From NCBI GenBank assembly GCA_031414805.1, contig JANOQJ010000006.1, forward strand, positions 1 through 64,000: a stretch of 64,000 nucleotides of DNA, given 5' to 3'. The notes beneath the pieces are model-generated. The model was not told the DNA's origin. It searched no databases and saw nothing but the letters and a program-made list of their open reading frames with translations. The stretch is from JAAFIW01 sp031414805 (GTDB lineage: Bacteria > Pseudomonadota > Gammaproteobacteria > Burkholderiales > Burkholderiaceae_C). Both the position numbers and the translations under genes were made by a program. This document shows, piece after piece, positions 39,845 through 48,931 of the stretch; position 1 is the stretch's first letter, and the number at the start of each line of letters is the position of its first letter.

Positions 39845-40173
39845 GTCAGCCCCGCCACCATCAAGGCCGAAGGCATGTTGTACGCGCTTTGCGCTGACTG
39901 CAGCGCCTCTGCCAGCAGCTGCTCAAAACCCACCGCGCTGAAGCCGTGCCGCCGCTGGCCACGCCCTTCACGCGGCACGCTGCCAAGTTTGGCAGCGTGC
40001 CGCGTATTCACGTGCACACGCGCCAAGACAACGCGGTCTCTTACAGCCTGTAAAAAGACATGCTCCAAGCCGCCGACGGTGCCGCGCGGGTGCATGAACT
40101 GGACACCTCGCACGCACCCATGCTCACCCAGTCGCAGGCACTGGCGCGCATCGTGGCGCAAGCGGTGCGATGA
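39845..40173 (+). pseudogene. Alpha/beta hydrolase (esterase) C-terminal fragment with an in-frame stop
   Basis: From about 39940 the plus strand reads AVPPLATPFTRHAAKFGSVP, then RIHVHTRQDNAVSYSL, a stop (TAA, probably from CAA), then KDMLQAADGAARVHELDTSH and APMLTQSQALARIVAQAVR. The HTRQD and LDTSHAPMLTQ blocks are those of salicylate/pyrethroid-esterase-like hydrolases. No start and no nucleophile motif remain. On the minus strand at 39845-39945 there is a short hydrophobic stretch of uncertain origin. Confidence 0.7.
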
Positions 40174-40188
40174 ACTGAGGCTCCATAG

Positions 40189-40250
40189 CGCTACTTATTT
40201 GATAGCTGCTTGAGCAGTATCTATAGGGGCTGATGGCTGTTTTGGCTTCA
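40189..40250 (+). repeat. Family A element, copy 16
   Basis: GCTACTTATTTGATAGCTGC then TTGAGCAGTATCTATAGGGG and TGGCTGTTTTGGCTTCAA. Intergenic, one of the longest copies. Confidence 0.9.
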
Positions 40251-40555
40251 AACCGCGCTGTGGATCCACTCCAGCCTCGGCCTGGTTTCTTTGCGCCTGT
40301 CTCGAATTCGTCTCATCTAAAAAGACTAGTGGCCACGGTTTGCATTGATTACAGAGCGCCAGCCTGCAAAAATAATTTTCTGTTTGCAGATGTACCCATC
40401 AGTGTTTAAACTTTTTTTCAATAAAACGGCCTGTAGCCCTTGTGAATATTGCTCAAGCAGCTATTAAATAAATAGCAATCAGAGTCTCATCACACCGCCA
40501 ATCGTCGTCGCACACAAATTCAGAGCAACGCATTTCCCGTCACCGAAAGTCCACC
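40251..40555. other. Intergenic region before the FG-GAP gene
   Basis: No gene was recognised. The region is locally AT-richer than its surroundings and ends with family A copy 17, and presumably holds the promoter of the large repeat protein. Confidence 0.55.
40424..40482 (-). repeat. Family A element, copy 17
   Basis: AAAACGGCCTGTAGCCCTTG then TGAATATTGCTCAAGCAGCT and ATTAAATAAATAG. It lies about 75 bases before the FG-GAP gene. Confidence 0.9.
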
Positions 40556-43500
40556 ATGGCAGACATTACACGCCCCCACGGCACGCTCACCGGTCCGATC
40601 AACTTCGCAGCGCCCGTGGTCAACCCTTATGGCTTGCAGGATGCCATCAACAACGCAGCCACCAGCTTTGTCGACATCGATGGCGATGGTGATCTGGATG
40701 CCTTGATTGGCAACAACAACGGCAGCATTCTGGTGCAGCGGAACACCGGCAGTGCCACCCAACCCGCGTTTGGCGCGGTCGCTGTCAACCCCTATGGCCT
40801 GTTGGGTGTGGGCTATTCCGCCAACCCCAGCTTTGTTGACATCGATGGCGATGGTGATCTGGATGTTTTCGTGTGCGAGCGCTTCGGCAACACCCAGTTT
40901 CAACGTAACACAGGCAGCGCCACCAGCCCCGCTTTTGCCACCGCCACCACCAACCCCTTCGGCCTGACGGATGTTGGCAGCTACGGCCGCCCCAGCTTCG
41001 TGGACATCGACGGCGATGGTGATCTGGATGCCTTCTTTGGCATCCAGCCGGGCAACGTGGTGGTGCAAATCAACAGCGGCACCGCTGCAAGCCCCGCTTT
41101 TGCTGCAGCCACCACCAACCCCTACGGGCTGTTAAACGTCGGTGCGCTGTACGCGTCGCCCAGCTTCGCCGACATCGACAGTGACGGCGATCTGGATGCC
41201 TTGCTGGGCAACTATGCGGGCAACACGGTGGTGCAACTGAACACCGGTAGCGCCACCAACCCCCGCTTTGGCACCGCCACGGTCAACCCGTATGGGCTGC
41301 AGGATGTGGGTTTCTTTTTCAACAAAGCGTCTCTCACCGTTGTCGACATCGATGGCGATGGTGATCTGGATGTGTTGATTGGCGACCTGGACGCCAACAT
41401 CACGGTGCAGCTAAACACCGCCAACCCGATAGCTGCCGTGACCACCACCACGGCCAACGGCAGGTACGGCGTGGGCAGCGTGATTAACCTCAGAATAGTT
41501 TTCAGCGAAAACGTGATCGTGACCGGTACACCCTCCATCGCCCTGGAGACCGGCAGCACGGATCGCGCAGCGGTGTACACATCCGGCTCAGGAACCACCA
41601 CACTGACCTTCAGCTACACCGTGCGTGCAGGCGACACCGCGGCTGATCTGGATGTCTTCAACGCCAGCGCGCTCAAGCTCAATGGCGGCAGCATTACGGA
41701 CGCGGCGGGCAACAACGCCGTGCTCACGCTGGCCGCGCCTGGCGCGACCGGCTCGTTGGGGGCCAACGCCAACTTCGTGATTGACGGGGTTGCACCGCGC
41801 GGGGCGCTGCTGCCCACCCCCGCCTTTGCCGCCGCCACCACCAATCCCTACGGTTTGGCCGATGTGGGCATCTCTGCCAGCCCCCGCTTTGTAGACATAG
41901 ACGGTGACGGTGATCTGGACACATTGATTGGCAACCGTGACGGCAACACGGTGGTGCAACTGAACACCGGCAGTGCCACCAGCCCGGCCTTTGCTGCAGC
42001 CACCGCCAACCCCTACGGCCTGGTTAATGTGGGTGCCTCTGCCAACCCCAGCTTTGTGGACATCGATGGTGACGGTGACCTGGATGCCTTTATCGGTAAC
42101 AAGGCGGGCAACACGCTGGTACAACTGAACACCGGTAGCACCACCAGCCCCGCCTTTGCTGCGGCCATCACCAACCCCTATGGTCTGGCCAATGTGGGTG
42201 TCTCTGCCAGCCCCAGCTTTGCGGACATTGATGGTGACGGTGATCTGGATGCCTTGATTGGCAACAGCGCTGGCAATACCTTGGTGCAACTGAACACCGG
42301 CAGCCGCACCGCCCCCGCCTTTGCAGCGGCCACCACCAACCCCTATGGACTGTTGGATGCAGGCACCATCGCCAGCCCCAGCTTTTTGGACATCGACGGT
42401 GACGGTGACCTGGATGCCTTGATTGGCAACAACGTGGGCAACACGGTGGTGCAACTGAACACCGGCAGTAGCGCCAACCCCCTCTTTGCAGCGGTCACCA
42501 CCAACCCCTACGGCCTGTCGGATGTGGGCCTCTCCGCCAGTCCCAGCTTTGTCGATATTGACGGTGATGGCGATCTGGATGCCCTGATTGGCAATAGCAA
42601 TGGCAGCACCGTGGTACGACTGAACACCGCTAGCCGGGTGGCACCCGTCAACTCCACCACGGCCAACGGCAGCTACGGCGTGGGCAGCGTCATTGTTTTA
42701 ACCGTGGCCTTCAACGAAGCCGTCATCGTGACCGGTGCCCCTGCACTCCTGCTGGAAACCGGCATCACCGACCGAAACGCCACGTACTCGGGGGGCTCAG
42801 GCACCACCACGCTCACCTTCAGCTATTCCGTGCAGGCTGGCGACATCAGCCCTAACCTGGATCAGTTCAGCAGCACCGCCCTGGCTTTGAATGGCGGCAC
42901 CATCAGGGACGCTGCGGGCAACAACGCCGTGCTCACCCTGGCCGCACCCGCAGGGCAAGGCTCGTTGGGTGCCAACAAAGCCATCGTCATCGATGGCGTG
43001 GCACCGCGCGGTGCCTTGCCCAGCTTTGGGCCCGCCGCCACCAATGTTTATGGTCTGGCCGATGTGGGCTTCTTTGCCAGCCCCGAGTTGGTCGACATCA
43101 ATGGCGATGGCTTGCTGGATGCGCTGATTGGCGAAATTGCTGGTGACACCGTGGTGCGGCTGAACACCGGCAGCGCCACCAACCCTGCCTTTGGTGCCGC
43201 CACCACCAACCCCTATGGCCTGACCTATGCGGGCGCCATCGCCAACCCCAACCTGGCGGACATTGACGGCGACGGCGACCTGGATGCGCTGATTGGCAAC
43301 CAGCTTGGCAACACCGTGGTGCAGCTGAACACCGGCAGCGCCAGCGCCCCGGCCTTTGGCCCTGCCACCACCAACCCATACGGCCTGGCCAATGCGGGCA
43401 GCTACGCCAACCCCAGCCTGGTGGACATCAATGGCGATGGTTTGCTGGATGCGCTGATTGGCAACGCTGCTGGCAACACCGTGGTGCAGCTCAATACCGG

Positions 43501-45736
43501 CACCACCACAGCCCCGGCCTTTGGCCCCGCCACCGCCAACCCCTATGGCCTGGCCAATTTGGGTGCCTATGCCAGCCCCAGCTTTGTAGACATCAATGGT
43601 GATGGTTTGCTGGATGCGCTGATTGGCACCCAGCTTGGCAACACCGTGGTGCAGCTGAACACCGGTACCACCACAGCCCCGGCCTTTGGCCCTGCCACCA
43701 CCAATCCCTATGACTTAACCCCTGTGTTTGGCAATGCCAGCCCCAGCTTCGTCGACATCAACGGTGATGGCGTGCTGGATGCGCTGATTGGCCAGGCTTT
43801 TGGTATTACCGTGGTGTCTCTGGGTAAATCCGTGGCCCCAGTCACAGCCACCACCGCCAACGGCACTTACGGCGTGGGCAGCGTCATCACCCTCACGGTG
43901 GCCTTCAACGAAAGCGTGATCGTCACCGGCACACCCACGCTGCTACTGGAAACCGGTGCCACTGACCGCACCGCCACCTATGCCAGCGGCTCGGGTACCA
44001 GCACCCTGACGTTTACCTACACCGTGCAAGCGGGTGACATGAGCGCCGACCTGGATCAGTTCAGCAGCAACGCCCTGGCTCTGAGTGGCGGCACGATTCG
44101 CGACGCCGCAGGCAACAACGCCATCATCACCCTGGCAGCACCCGCAGGGCAAGGCTCGCTGGGTGCCAACAAAGCCATCGTCATCGACGGTGTGGCGCCC
44201 ACACTGGCCATCACCAGCAACGTAGCAGCAGTCAAAATTGGCGAAACCGCAACGATTACCTTCACCTTCAGCGAAGACCCAGGGGCCAGCTTTGTACCAG
44301 GTGACATCACCACCACCGGCGGCACCTTGGGTGCCTTCGGTGCCATCGGTCTCACCCGTACCGCCACCTTCACACCTGCGGTCAACACCACGGCCAACGC
44401 CAGCATCACGGTAGCCGCAGGCACCTACACCGATGCCGTAGGCAACCTCGGTAGCGCGGGCACCACACCGGTACTGGCCATCGACACCCTGCGCCCCAGT
44501 GCCACCGTGGTGGTGGCTGATACCTCCCTCACGGTGGGCGAGACCAGCGGCGTGACCATCACTTTCAATGAAGCGGTCACCGGTTTCACGCTGGCCGATC
44601 TCACAGTGGCCAACGGCACCCTTTCCGCCCTCGCCACAGCCGACGGTGGCATCACCTGGAGCGCCACCCTCACACCGAGCGCCAACACCGTCGCCGCCAC
44701 CAACAACATCACCCTGGATAACGCGGGCATCGCCGACCTGGCAGGCAACACCGGCACCACCACCACCGCCAGCAACACCTACGCAGTAGAAACCACCCGC
44801 CCCGCCTTTGCCAGCGCCAGTGCCAGCGGCACCACCCTGGTGATGAACTACACCGATGCGAGCAACCTCAATGGCGTGAACATTCCTGCCGTGGGTGACT
44901 TTGCCGTAACCACCGGCGGGGCGGCCAATTCGGTGACCGCTGTGGCCGTCAACGCCGCCGCCAAAACCGTCACCCTTTCGCTGACCACCGCCATGACGTT
45001 CGGCCAATACATCACCGTGGCCTACACCGACCCGACGGCAGGAGACGACGCCAACGCCATTCAAGACGCTGCCGGCAACGACGCCGCCAACTTGAGCGCC
45101 ACAGCCGCCACCAACAACACCGCTGCACCCCCGGTGGAAGAGCCCAGCCTGGACATTGACGGCGACGGCGTGCCCACGGCACAAGAAAACCTGGTGCGCC
45201 CCCTCACGCCGGGTGGCCAAACTGGTGACGGCAATGGCGACGGGGTGTTGGACAGCGGGCAGGTCAACGTCACTTCAGCCCCGGTTACGGAAAACCGCTT
45301 CATCACCGTGGTAGCCGACTCCAACAAAGGCATCACCGACGCCGACCCCAACCAGGCCGTCATCACCAACTTCAAGTCCGAAGCGCCGCCTGCCAACCTG
45401 CCGGGTGGTGCCTCCTTGTCCAACGCCATCAGCTTCAACGCCACCATCGGAGGCACAGGCCAAACCGATACCTTCAGCATCTTTGTCGATGCCAGCGCGA
45501 ACCCCAACGGCTACTGGGTCAAAACCGGAAGCGGCGTCTGGAACAACATCGCCACATCCATCGAGACGGTGGGCGACAAGGTGCGAGTTGACTTTGCCAT
45601 CACCGATGGCGGAATGTTCGATGCCGATGGCCTGGCAAACGGAAGCATTGCAGTGACGGGGGGTGTGGGCAACCTGCCGCTCACGCTGGTAGGCCAGCCA
45701 CCGGATCTGCCACCGGGCGGCAGCTTCTGGTTCTGA
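40556..45736 (+). CDS. Giant FG-GAP/VCBS repeat protein with SwmB-like and Ig-like domains, probable type I secretion cargo
   Basis: A 1726-residue protein. It shows three blocks of exactly five 55-residue FG-GAP repeats (core SFVDIDGDGDLDALIG, a calcium-binding loop), at about 1-290, 421-691 and 821-1091. Each is followed by a SwmB-like domain (TFSYTVRAGD and ADLDVFNASALKL) at about 291-415, 695-818 and 1095-1213. Two Big-type domains, another SwmB-like unit, an EF-hand-like DIDGDGVPTAQENL near 1533 and a choice-of-anchor-U-like region follow, and the C-terminus is GSFWF. There is no N-terminal signal peptide, as expected for a cargo of the type I system at 27762-32412. It probably serves adhesion or biofilm. 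Confidence 0.88.
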   Translation: MADITRPHGTLTGPINFAAPVVNPYGLQDAINNAATSFVDIDGDGDLDALIGNNNGSILVQRNTGSATQPAFGAVAVNPYGLLGVGYSANPSFVDIDGDGDLDVFVCERFGNTQFQRNTGSATSPAFATATTNPFGLTDVGSYGRPSFVDIDGDGDLDAFFGIQPGNVVVQINSGTAASPAFAAATTNPYGLLNVGALYASPSFADIDSDGDLDALLGNYAGNTVVQLNTGSATNPRFGTATVNPYGLQDVGFFFNKASLTVVDIDGDGDLDVLIGDLDANITVQLNTANPIAAVTTTTANGRYGVGSVINLRIVFSENVIVTGTPSIALETGSTDRAAVYTSGSGTTTLTFSYTVRAGDTAADLDVFNASALKLNGGSITDAAGNNAVLTLAAPGATGSLGANANFVIDGVAPRGALLPTPAFAAATTNPYGLADVGISASPRFVDIDGDGDLDTLIGNRDGNTVVQLNTGSATSPAFAAATANPYGLVNVGASANPSFVDIDGDGDLDAFIGNKAGNTLVQLNTGSTTSPAFAAAITNPYGLANVGVSASPSFADIDGDGDLDALIGNSAGNTLVQLNTGSRTAPAFAAATTNPYGLLDAGTIASPSFLDIDGDGDLDALIGNNVGNTVVQLNTGSSANPLFAAVTTNPYGLSDVGLSASPSFVDIDGDGDLDALIGNSNGSTVVRLNTASRVAPVNSTTANGSYGVGSVIVLTVAFNEAVIVTGAPALLLETGITDRNATYSGGSGTTTLTFSYSVQAGDISPNLDQFSSTALALNGGTIRDAAGNNAVLTLAAPAGQGSLGANKAIVIDGVAPRGALPSFGPAATNVYGLADVGFFASPELVDINGDGLLDALIGEIAGDTVVRLNTGSATNPAFGAATTNPYGLTYAGAIANPNLADIDGDGDLDALIGNQLGNTVVQLNTGSASAPAFGPATTNPYGLANAGSYANPSLVDINGDGLLDALIGNAAGNTVVQLNTGTTTAPAFGPATANPYGLANLGAYASPSFVDINGDGLLDALIGTQLGNTVVQLNTGTTTAPAFGPATTNPYDLTPVFGNASPSFVDINGDGVLDALIGQAFGITVVSLGKSVAPVTATTANGTYGVGSVITLTVAFNESVIVTGTPTLLLETGATDRTATYASGSGTSTLTFTYTVQAGDMSADLDQFSSNALALSGGTIRDAAGNNAIITLAAPAGQGSLGANKAIVIDGVAPTLAITSNVAAVKIGETATITFTFSEDPGASFVPGDITTTGGTLGAFGAIGLTRTATFTPAVNTTANASITVAAGTYTDAVGNLGSAGTTPVLAIDTLRPSATVVVADTSLTVGETSGVTITFNEAVTGFTLADLTVANGTLSALATADGGITWSATLTPSANTVAATNNITLDNAGIADLAGNTGTTTTASNTYAVETTRPAFASASASGTTLVMNYTDASNLNGVNIPAVGDFAVTTGGAANSVTAVAVNAAAKTVTLSLTTAMTFGQYITVAYTDPTAGDDANAIQDAAGNDAANLSATAATNNTAAPPVEEPSLDIDGDGVPTAQENLVRPLTPGGQTGDGNGDGVLDSGQVNVTSAPVTENRFITVVADSNKGITDADPNQAVITNFKSEAPPANLPGGASLSNAISFNATIGGTGQTDTFSIFVDASANPNGYWVKTGSGVWNNIATSIETVGDKVRVDFAITDGGMFDADGLANGSIAVTGGVGNLPLTLVGQPPDLPPGGSFWF

Positions 45737-45742
45737 GGTTTT

Positions 45743-45792
45743 CTGCTATCTTTTTGATAGCTGTTTGAGCAGTATCTATAAGGGCTGCAATC
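45743..45792 (+). repeat. Family A element, copy 18
   Basis: TGCTATCTTTTTGATAGCTG then TTTGAGCAGTATCTATAAGG and GCTGCAAT. It shows the extra GCTATC/GATAGC stem of the family very clearly. Confidence 0.9.
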
Positions 45793-45836
45793 CAGAAACA
45801 CCTTATTCGCTACATGCCTCAGACATCTACGAACCC

Positions 45837-45934
45837 GTCATTCCCGCGAAGGCGGGAATCCACCTCAGCACCGCTCCCACCTTGCCCTCTGCGTGATCCT
45901 CGAGCCTGGATTCCCGCCTGCGCGGGAATGACGG
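45837..45934. repeat. Family B inverted pair, copy 5, nested in an outer inverted repeat
   Basis: TCATTCCCGCGAAGGCGGGA and TTCCCGCCTGCGCGGGAATG form the inner pair. The flanks TACATGCCTCAGAC (about 45812) and GTCTGAGGCATGTA (about 45934) are exact complements and enclose it, so the whole is a nested stem of about 135 bases. Confidence 0.85.
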
Positions 45935-46017
45935 TCTGAGGCATGTATCTAATCAGGCAGAAGCGCATAAATTGGTCCTGTTTGTGAGCCCGATCGGTCG
46001 CGCGCTTCGGCAGTTAA

Positions 46018-46055
46018 CTCCCTCTCCCGCGTGCGGGAGAGGGCAGGGGAGAGGG
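46018..46055. repeat. Family C element, last copy
   Basis: CTCCCTCTCCCGCGTGCGGG then AGAGGGCAGGGGAGAGGG. Intergenic. Confidence 0.8.
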
Positions 46056-46091
46056 CAGTTGCGCACCCAGGCCTCCCGCCCCGGCATCCCC

Positions 46092-46152
46092 GCAATTGGG
46101 GTATGGTTTCGCTGTGGAAATTCCCCGTCCTGAATCGGGATCCGACCCCAAA
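46092..46152 (+). repeat. Family D element, copy 6 (internally shortened)
   Basis: CAATTGGGGTATGGTTTCGC to GGATCCGACCCCAAAT, about 60 bases against 82-87 in the others. It ends 14 bases before the nadV stop. Confidence 0.75.
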
Positions 46153-46166
46153 TCCTCGTCCCAAGC

Positions 46167-47606
46167 CTACAACCCACCCACCGCCACAAAAGCCCCCAGC
46201 CCCGCTTGCGCGCGTGCCCGAATGGCGTCAAACGATGTGTCGCTGGTGATCTCGCCCTGGTCAAACACCACCTGGAGTTGGTCGACGCCTGTGCTGTCTT
46301 CGGCCACGGTGTGCAGCACCCCCGATGCATCAGCCACCAGCGCTAGTTTGCCGCGCTTGGAGGCCTTGCCGCTGTCACCCACTGGTTGCTTGTAGACATC
46401 GCGCCAGGCGCCATTGACCTCAATGGCCGAGCACTTCATGGCGAACTGTAGGGTGTCGCGGTGCACCTGCTGCAGCAGGCCACCGCCCATGCCAAACGCA
46501 ATGTTGTCGGCGGCAAAACCGTTGTGGTACAGGTTACTCAAGCACAGGCGCAGCATGTCCAGGTTGATGCCATCGCCCTGGATGATGCGCACGTGGTTCA
46601 TAACGCGGTAGCCCTTGCTGTTGGTGGTGGTGCCAAAGCGCCGCGCCAGGATGTTGGCCACTTGCAGCACCACGTCGGGCGGGTGGCCGGAGTCAGGGCG
46701 AATGACCACGGTGGCACCCGAATCGATCACGGCTTGCTTGAGTTCGCCGCCCCAAATCTCGTCGCAGGCTTTGAAGATGTCGTAGCTGTCGGACACCACG
46801 GCCAGCACCGCGCCGGGTTTGCCAAACTGGGTGAGCATGTTGCGGTAGGCGTCGGCCTCGTGCTCGCGGCCCCAGCCGGTAATGGTGCTGTGCTCGGCGG
46901 CGGGAATGGAAAAGCCCGCCATGTCGCAGTCGTAGTAGCGCCGCGCCGCCACCAGAGCACTCACGGTGTCGGTGCCCATGAAGTTGACCAGGTGCGCCAT
47001 GCCGCCCAAGGCCGCGCTTTCCAGGCTGGACACGCCGCGTGCGCCAAAGTCGTGCAGCTTGAAGCCGATCTGGCCCAGCGGGTCGTCGCTGGTGGCGTTC
47101 AGGTAGCGCAGGATGACGGCCTTGGCCGCGGCCGACAAAGTCGCCACGGTGGTGGGGTACCAAATGGCGCGCAGGATTTCGGTTTCCAGGTAGCTGGTGA
47201 GCCAGAAAAACTCCGGGTCGGTGTTTTCCACGGTGGCCAGAGCATTGCGCGTGGGCACCACCGTGCCCTCGGCCACGGCCTTGATGCAAAGCGGCAAACG
47301 CCCGCCATGTTTGTCCAGCAGACGCAGCCAACCGGCGCGGTTAAACGGCTCGCCGTGCGCGGCAAATACGACGGTGGCTTCGTCGATGTTGTCCAGCGTG
47401 ATGGGCTGGCTCAGGTACTCGCGCAAATACGCCTGCAGGCCAAAAAACACCGTGGCGGGAAAGGCGCCACCACGTGATTCCACGTAGCTGTAGACCGTTT
47501 GCGTGCCCGGTGGGTACTGCAGCCAGTGCGAGGCTTTGTAGGAGTCGGTGCGCAGCAGCAGGTTGTGCCCGAGCGCGGAGGGCTTGAAGTTAGCAGTGGT
47601 TGTCAT
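46167..47606 (-). CDS. nadV: Nicotinamide phosphoribosyltransferase
   Basis: A 479-residue NAMPT/NadV-type enzyme that turns nicotinamide and PRPP into NMN. Conserved blocks include LLRTDSYKASHWLQYPPG near the N-terminus, KLHDFGARGVSSLESAALGG, the aromatic/Ser region around IPAAEHSTITGWG, VVIRPDSGHPPDV, and FGMGGGLLQQVHRDT. AAGGAG lies 8 bases before ATG 47606. With the next gene it makes a two-step salvage route: nicotinamide to NMN to NAD. A hairpin with a T-tract stands just before its ribosome binding site. Confidence 0.94.
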   Translation of the reverse strand: MTTTANFKPSALGHNLLLRTDSYKASHWLQYPPGTQTVYSYVESRGGAFPATVFFGLQAYLREYLSQPITLDNIDEATVVFAAHGEPFNRAGWLRLLDKHGGRLPLCIKAVAEGTVVPTRNALATVENTDPEFFWLTSYLETEILRAIWYPTTVATLSAAAKAVILRYLNATSDDPLGQIGFKLHDFGARGVSSLESAALGGMAHLVNFMGTDTVSALVAARRYYDCDMAGFSIPAAEHSTITGWGREHEADAYRNMLTQFGKPGAVLAVVSDSYDIFKACDEIWGGELKQAVIDSGATVVIRPDSGHPPDVVLQVANILARRFGTTTNSKGYRVMNHVRIIQGDGINLDMLRLCLSNLYHNGFAADNIAFGMGGGLLQQVHRDTLQFAMKCSAIEVNGAWRDVYKQPVGDSGKASKRGKLALVADASGVLHTVAEDSTGVDQLQVVFDQGEITSDTSFDAIRARAQAGLGAFVAVGGL

Positions 47607-47624
47607 GGTGAAAGCTCCTTTCAC

Positions 47625-47646
47625 AAAAAGCCCCGTCAACCGGGGC
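47625..47646 (-). terminator. Hairpin with T-tract between nadM and nadV (possible attenuator)
   Basis: On the transcript strand GCCCCG-GTTGA-CGGGGC is followed at once by TTTTT and then by the nadV Shine-Dalgarno sequence. This is a canonical intrinsic terminator shape inside a two-gene operon, so nadV may be expressed less than nadM or be conditionally attenuated. Confidence 0.7.
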
Positions 47647-47659
47647 GGAAATGGCAGGG

Positions 47660-48727
47660 CTACTGCAAGCCCAGGCCACCGAGAAAATGATTCGCAATGA
47701 AATAGTGGTCTTCGTACATGCGCTCCTGCATGTGCAAAAACTCCGAAATGGAGACCCAGCGCGCGTCCTGCGCGTCGTCAGCCGCCCGCACCTCCGACAG
47801 GCCGGTCCACTGGTTGTGTGTCAGCTCAAAAAAGTAGGCATGGGTGATGGTGCGGCCCCGCTGCGAGCGACCCGGGTCGTCAAACACCTGCTGGCCCTTC
47901 AGGCTGCCGCGCAGCACTGGCACTGGAACTTTCAATCGCGTTTCTTCTTTCAACTCGCGAATGGCGGCGTCCAGCAAGCTTTCTTGCTGGCCGACAAAGC
48001 CGCCGGGCAAAGCCCAGGTGCCCTTGCCGGGGTGAAATTTGCGTTGCACCAGCAAGATATAGCCCGCCTCCACCACCACCGCGTCTACGGTGGTGAAGAT
48101 GGGTGGAAAGTCGCTACCGGCGTAGCGGTACTTGGTCTGGTAGTCGACCAGAAAGGCACGCTCGGTCACCAGTGCTTCGTAGTGGCTGGTACGGGCGAAC
48201 TGATCGAGAAAATTGGCCGTGCCATCGGGCAGGGCATCGGCGGCCAGTTGGCCCCGGTTGTCCGGGTCGAAATACAGGGTGCGAATGCCGGTGGCGTTCA
48301 GGCTTTCCACGTTGTCGAACCCGTCAAACACCCACTTGGGAAACAGCTTGAGGTAGTAGCTGCTGCCGTCTTTCACATGCCCGGCCAGGGCCACCGTGGT
48401 GGTGGCCGGGTCTGCACCATCGGCGGCAATTTGTTTGTCCACCGCCGATTGAATGCTGGCAATCCAGATGGAGTCGTTGTAGGGCGAGTCAGCCACGCCC
48501 AGCACGCTCACGCGGGCCTGCTCGGTGCTGCGCAAAGTGGCCCGCACCATGCGCTCGCGCTCTTCAAAGGTGAAGGGGTTTTTGTAGCTGCGCGGCTGGC
48601 GGTCACTACCCACGACGACGACCACGCGCTGCGCATGCCGCAAGGCGTGCTCCACCAGGCGCAAGTGACCAAAATGAAAGGGCTGGAATCTGCCGATAAC
48701 GACGGCGTAGGCGAACTGACGTTGCAT
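47660..48727 (-). CDS. nadM: Bifunctional NMN adenylyltransferase / Nudix hydrolase
   Basis: A 355-residue fusion. The N-terminal 185 residues are a NadM-type nucleotidyltransferase (GRFQPFHFGHLRL contains the HxGH-like motif, SDRQPRSYKNPFTFEER is the ATP-binding block). The C-terminal part is a Nudix domain with the full box GGFVGQQESLLDAAIRELKE then ETRLKV. It makes NAD from NMN, and the Nudix half probably hydrolyses ADP-ribose or a related compound. ATG 48727 is chosen because AAGGAG is 6 bases upstream; ATG 48733 would be too close to it. Confidence 0.94.
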   Translation of the reverse strand: MQRQFAYAVVIGRFQPFHFGHLRLVEHALRHAQRVVVVVGSDRQPRSYKNPFTFEERERMVRATLRSTEQARVSVLGVADSPYNDSIWIASIQSAVDKQIAADGADPATTTVALAGHVKDGSSYYLKLFPKWVFDGFDNVESLNATGIRTLYFDPDNRGQLAADALPDGTANFLDQFARTSHYEALVTERAFLVDYQTKYRYAGSDFPPIFTTVDAVVVEAGYILLVQRKFHPGKGTWALPGGFVGQQESLLDAAIRELKEETRLKVPVPVLRGSLKGQQVFDDPGRSQRGRTITHAYFFELTHNQWTGLSEVRAADDAQDARWVSISEFLHMQERMYEDHYFIANHFLGGLGLQ

Positions 48728-48844
48728 TTGCATCTCCTTTGGGAATCCCCCAAAAATGCCCGCCAATCAACTTGGGGGCTGGCCCGAATTTACGCCTGGT
48801 GCACCGGGTTGGCAAGGCTAATCAGATGCATGAGTCCTCTAACT

Positions 48845-48901
48845 GCTCCTAAAATAATAGCTGCTTGAGCAATATTTATAAGGGCTAATGGCCTATTTGG
48901 C
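48845..48901 (+). repeat. Family A element, copy 19
   Basis: CCTAAAATAATAGCTGCTTG then AGCAATATTTATAAGGGCTA and ATGGCCTATTTGG. It lies between tolA and nadM. Confidence 0.88.
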
Positions 48902-48931
48902 TTGTTTTGTTTTTTTTCACACACCACGTTG

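Larger units (their letters stand above)
45737..46166. other. Gene-free stretch filled with repeats
   Basis: Family A copy 18, a family B pair inside a larger inverted repeat, a family C element and family D copy 6 follow each other. No gene is seen. The FG-GAP gene and nadV converge here, so the hairpins may end both transcripts. Confidence 0.75.

Noticed and set aside
40672..43780. Regular repeats of about 165 bases that look at first like a CRISPR or satellite array
   Set aside because: The units are translated FG-GAP repeats in one open frame, and the spacing is that of the protein repeat; there are no cas genes.
43943..45220. A 425-codon minus-strand frame in the FG-GAP gene
   Set aside because: Glycine-rich shadow of Thr/Ala codons; absent motifs.
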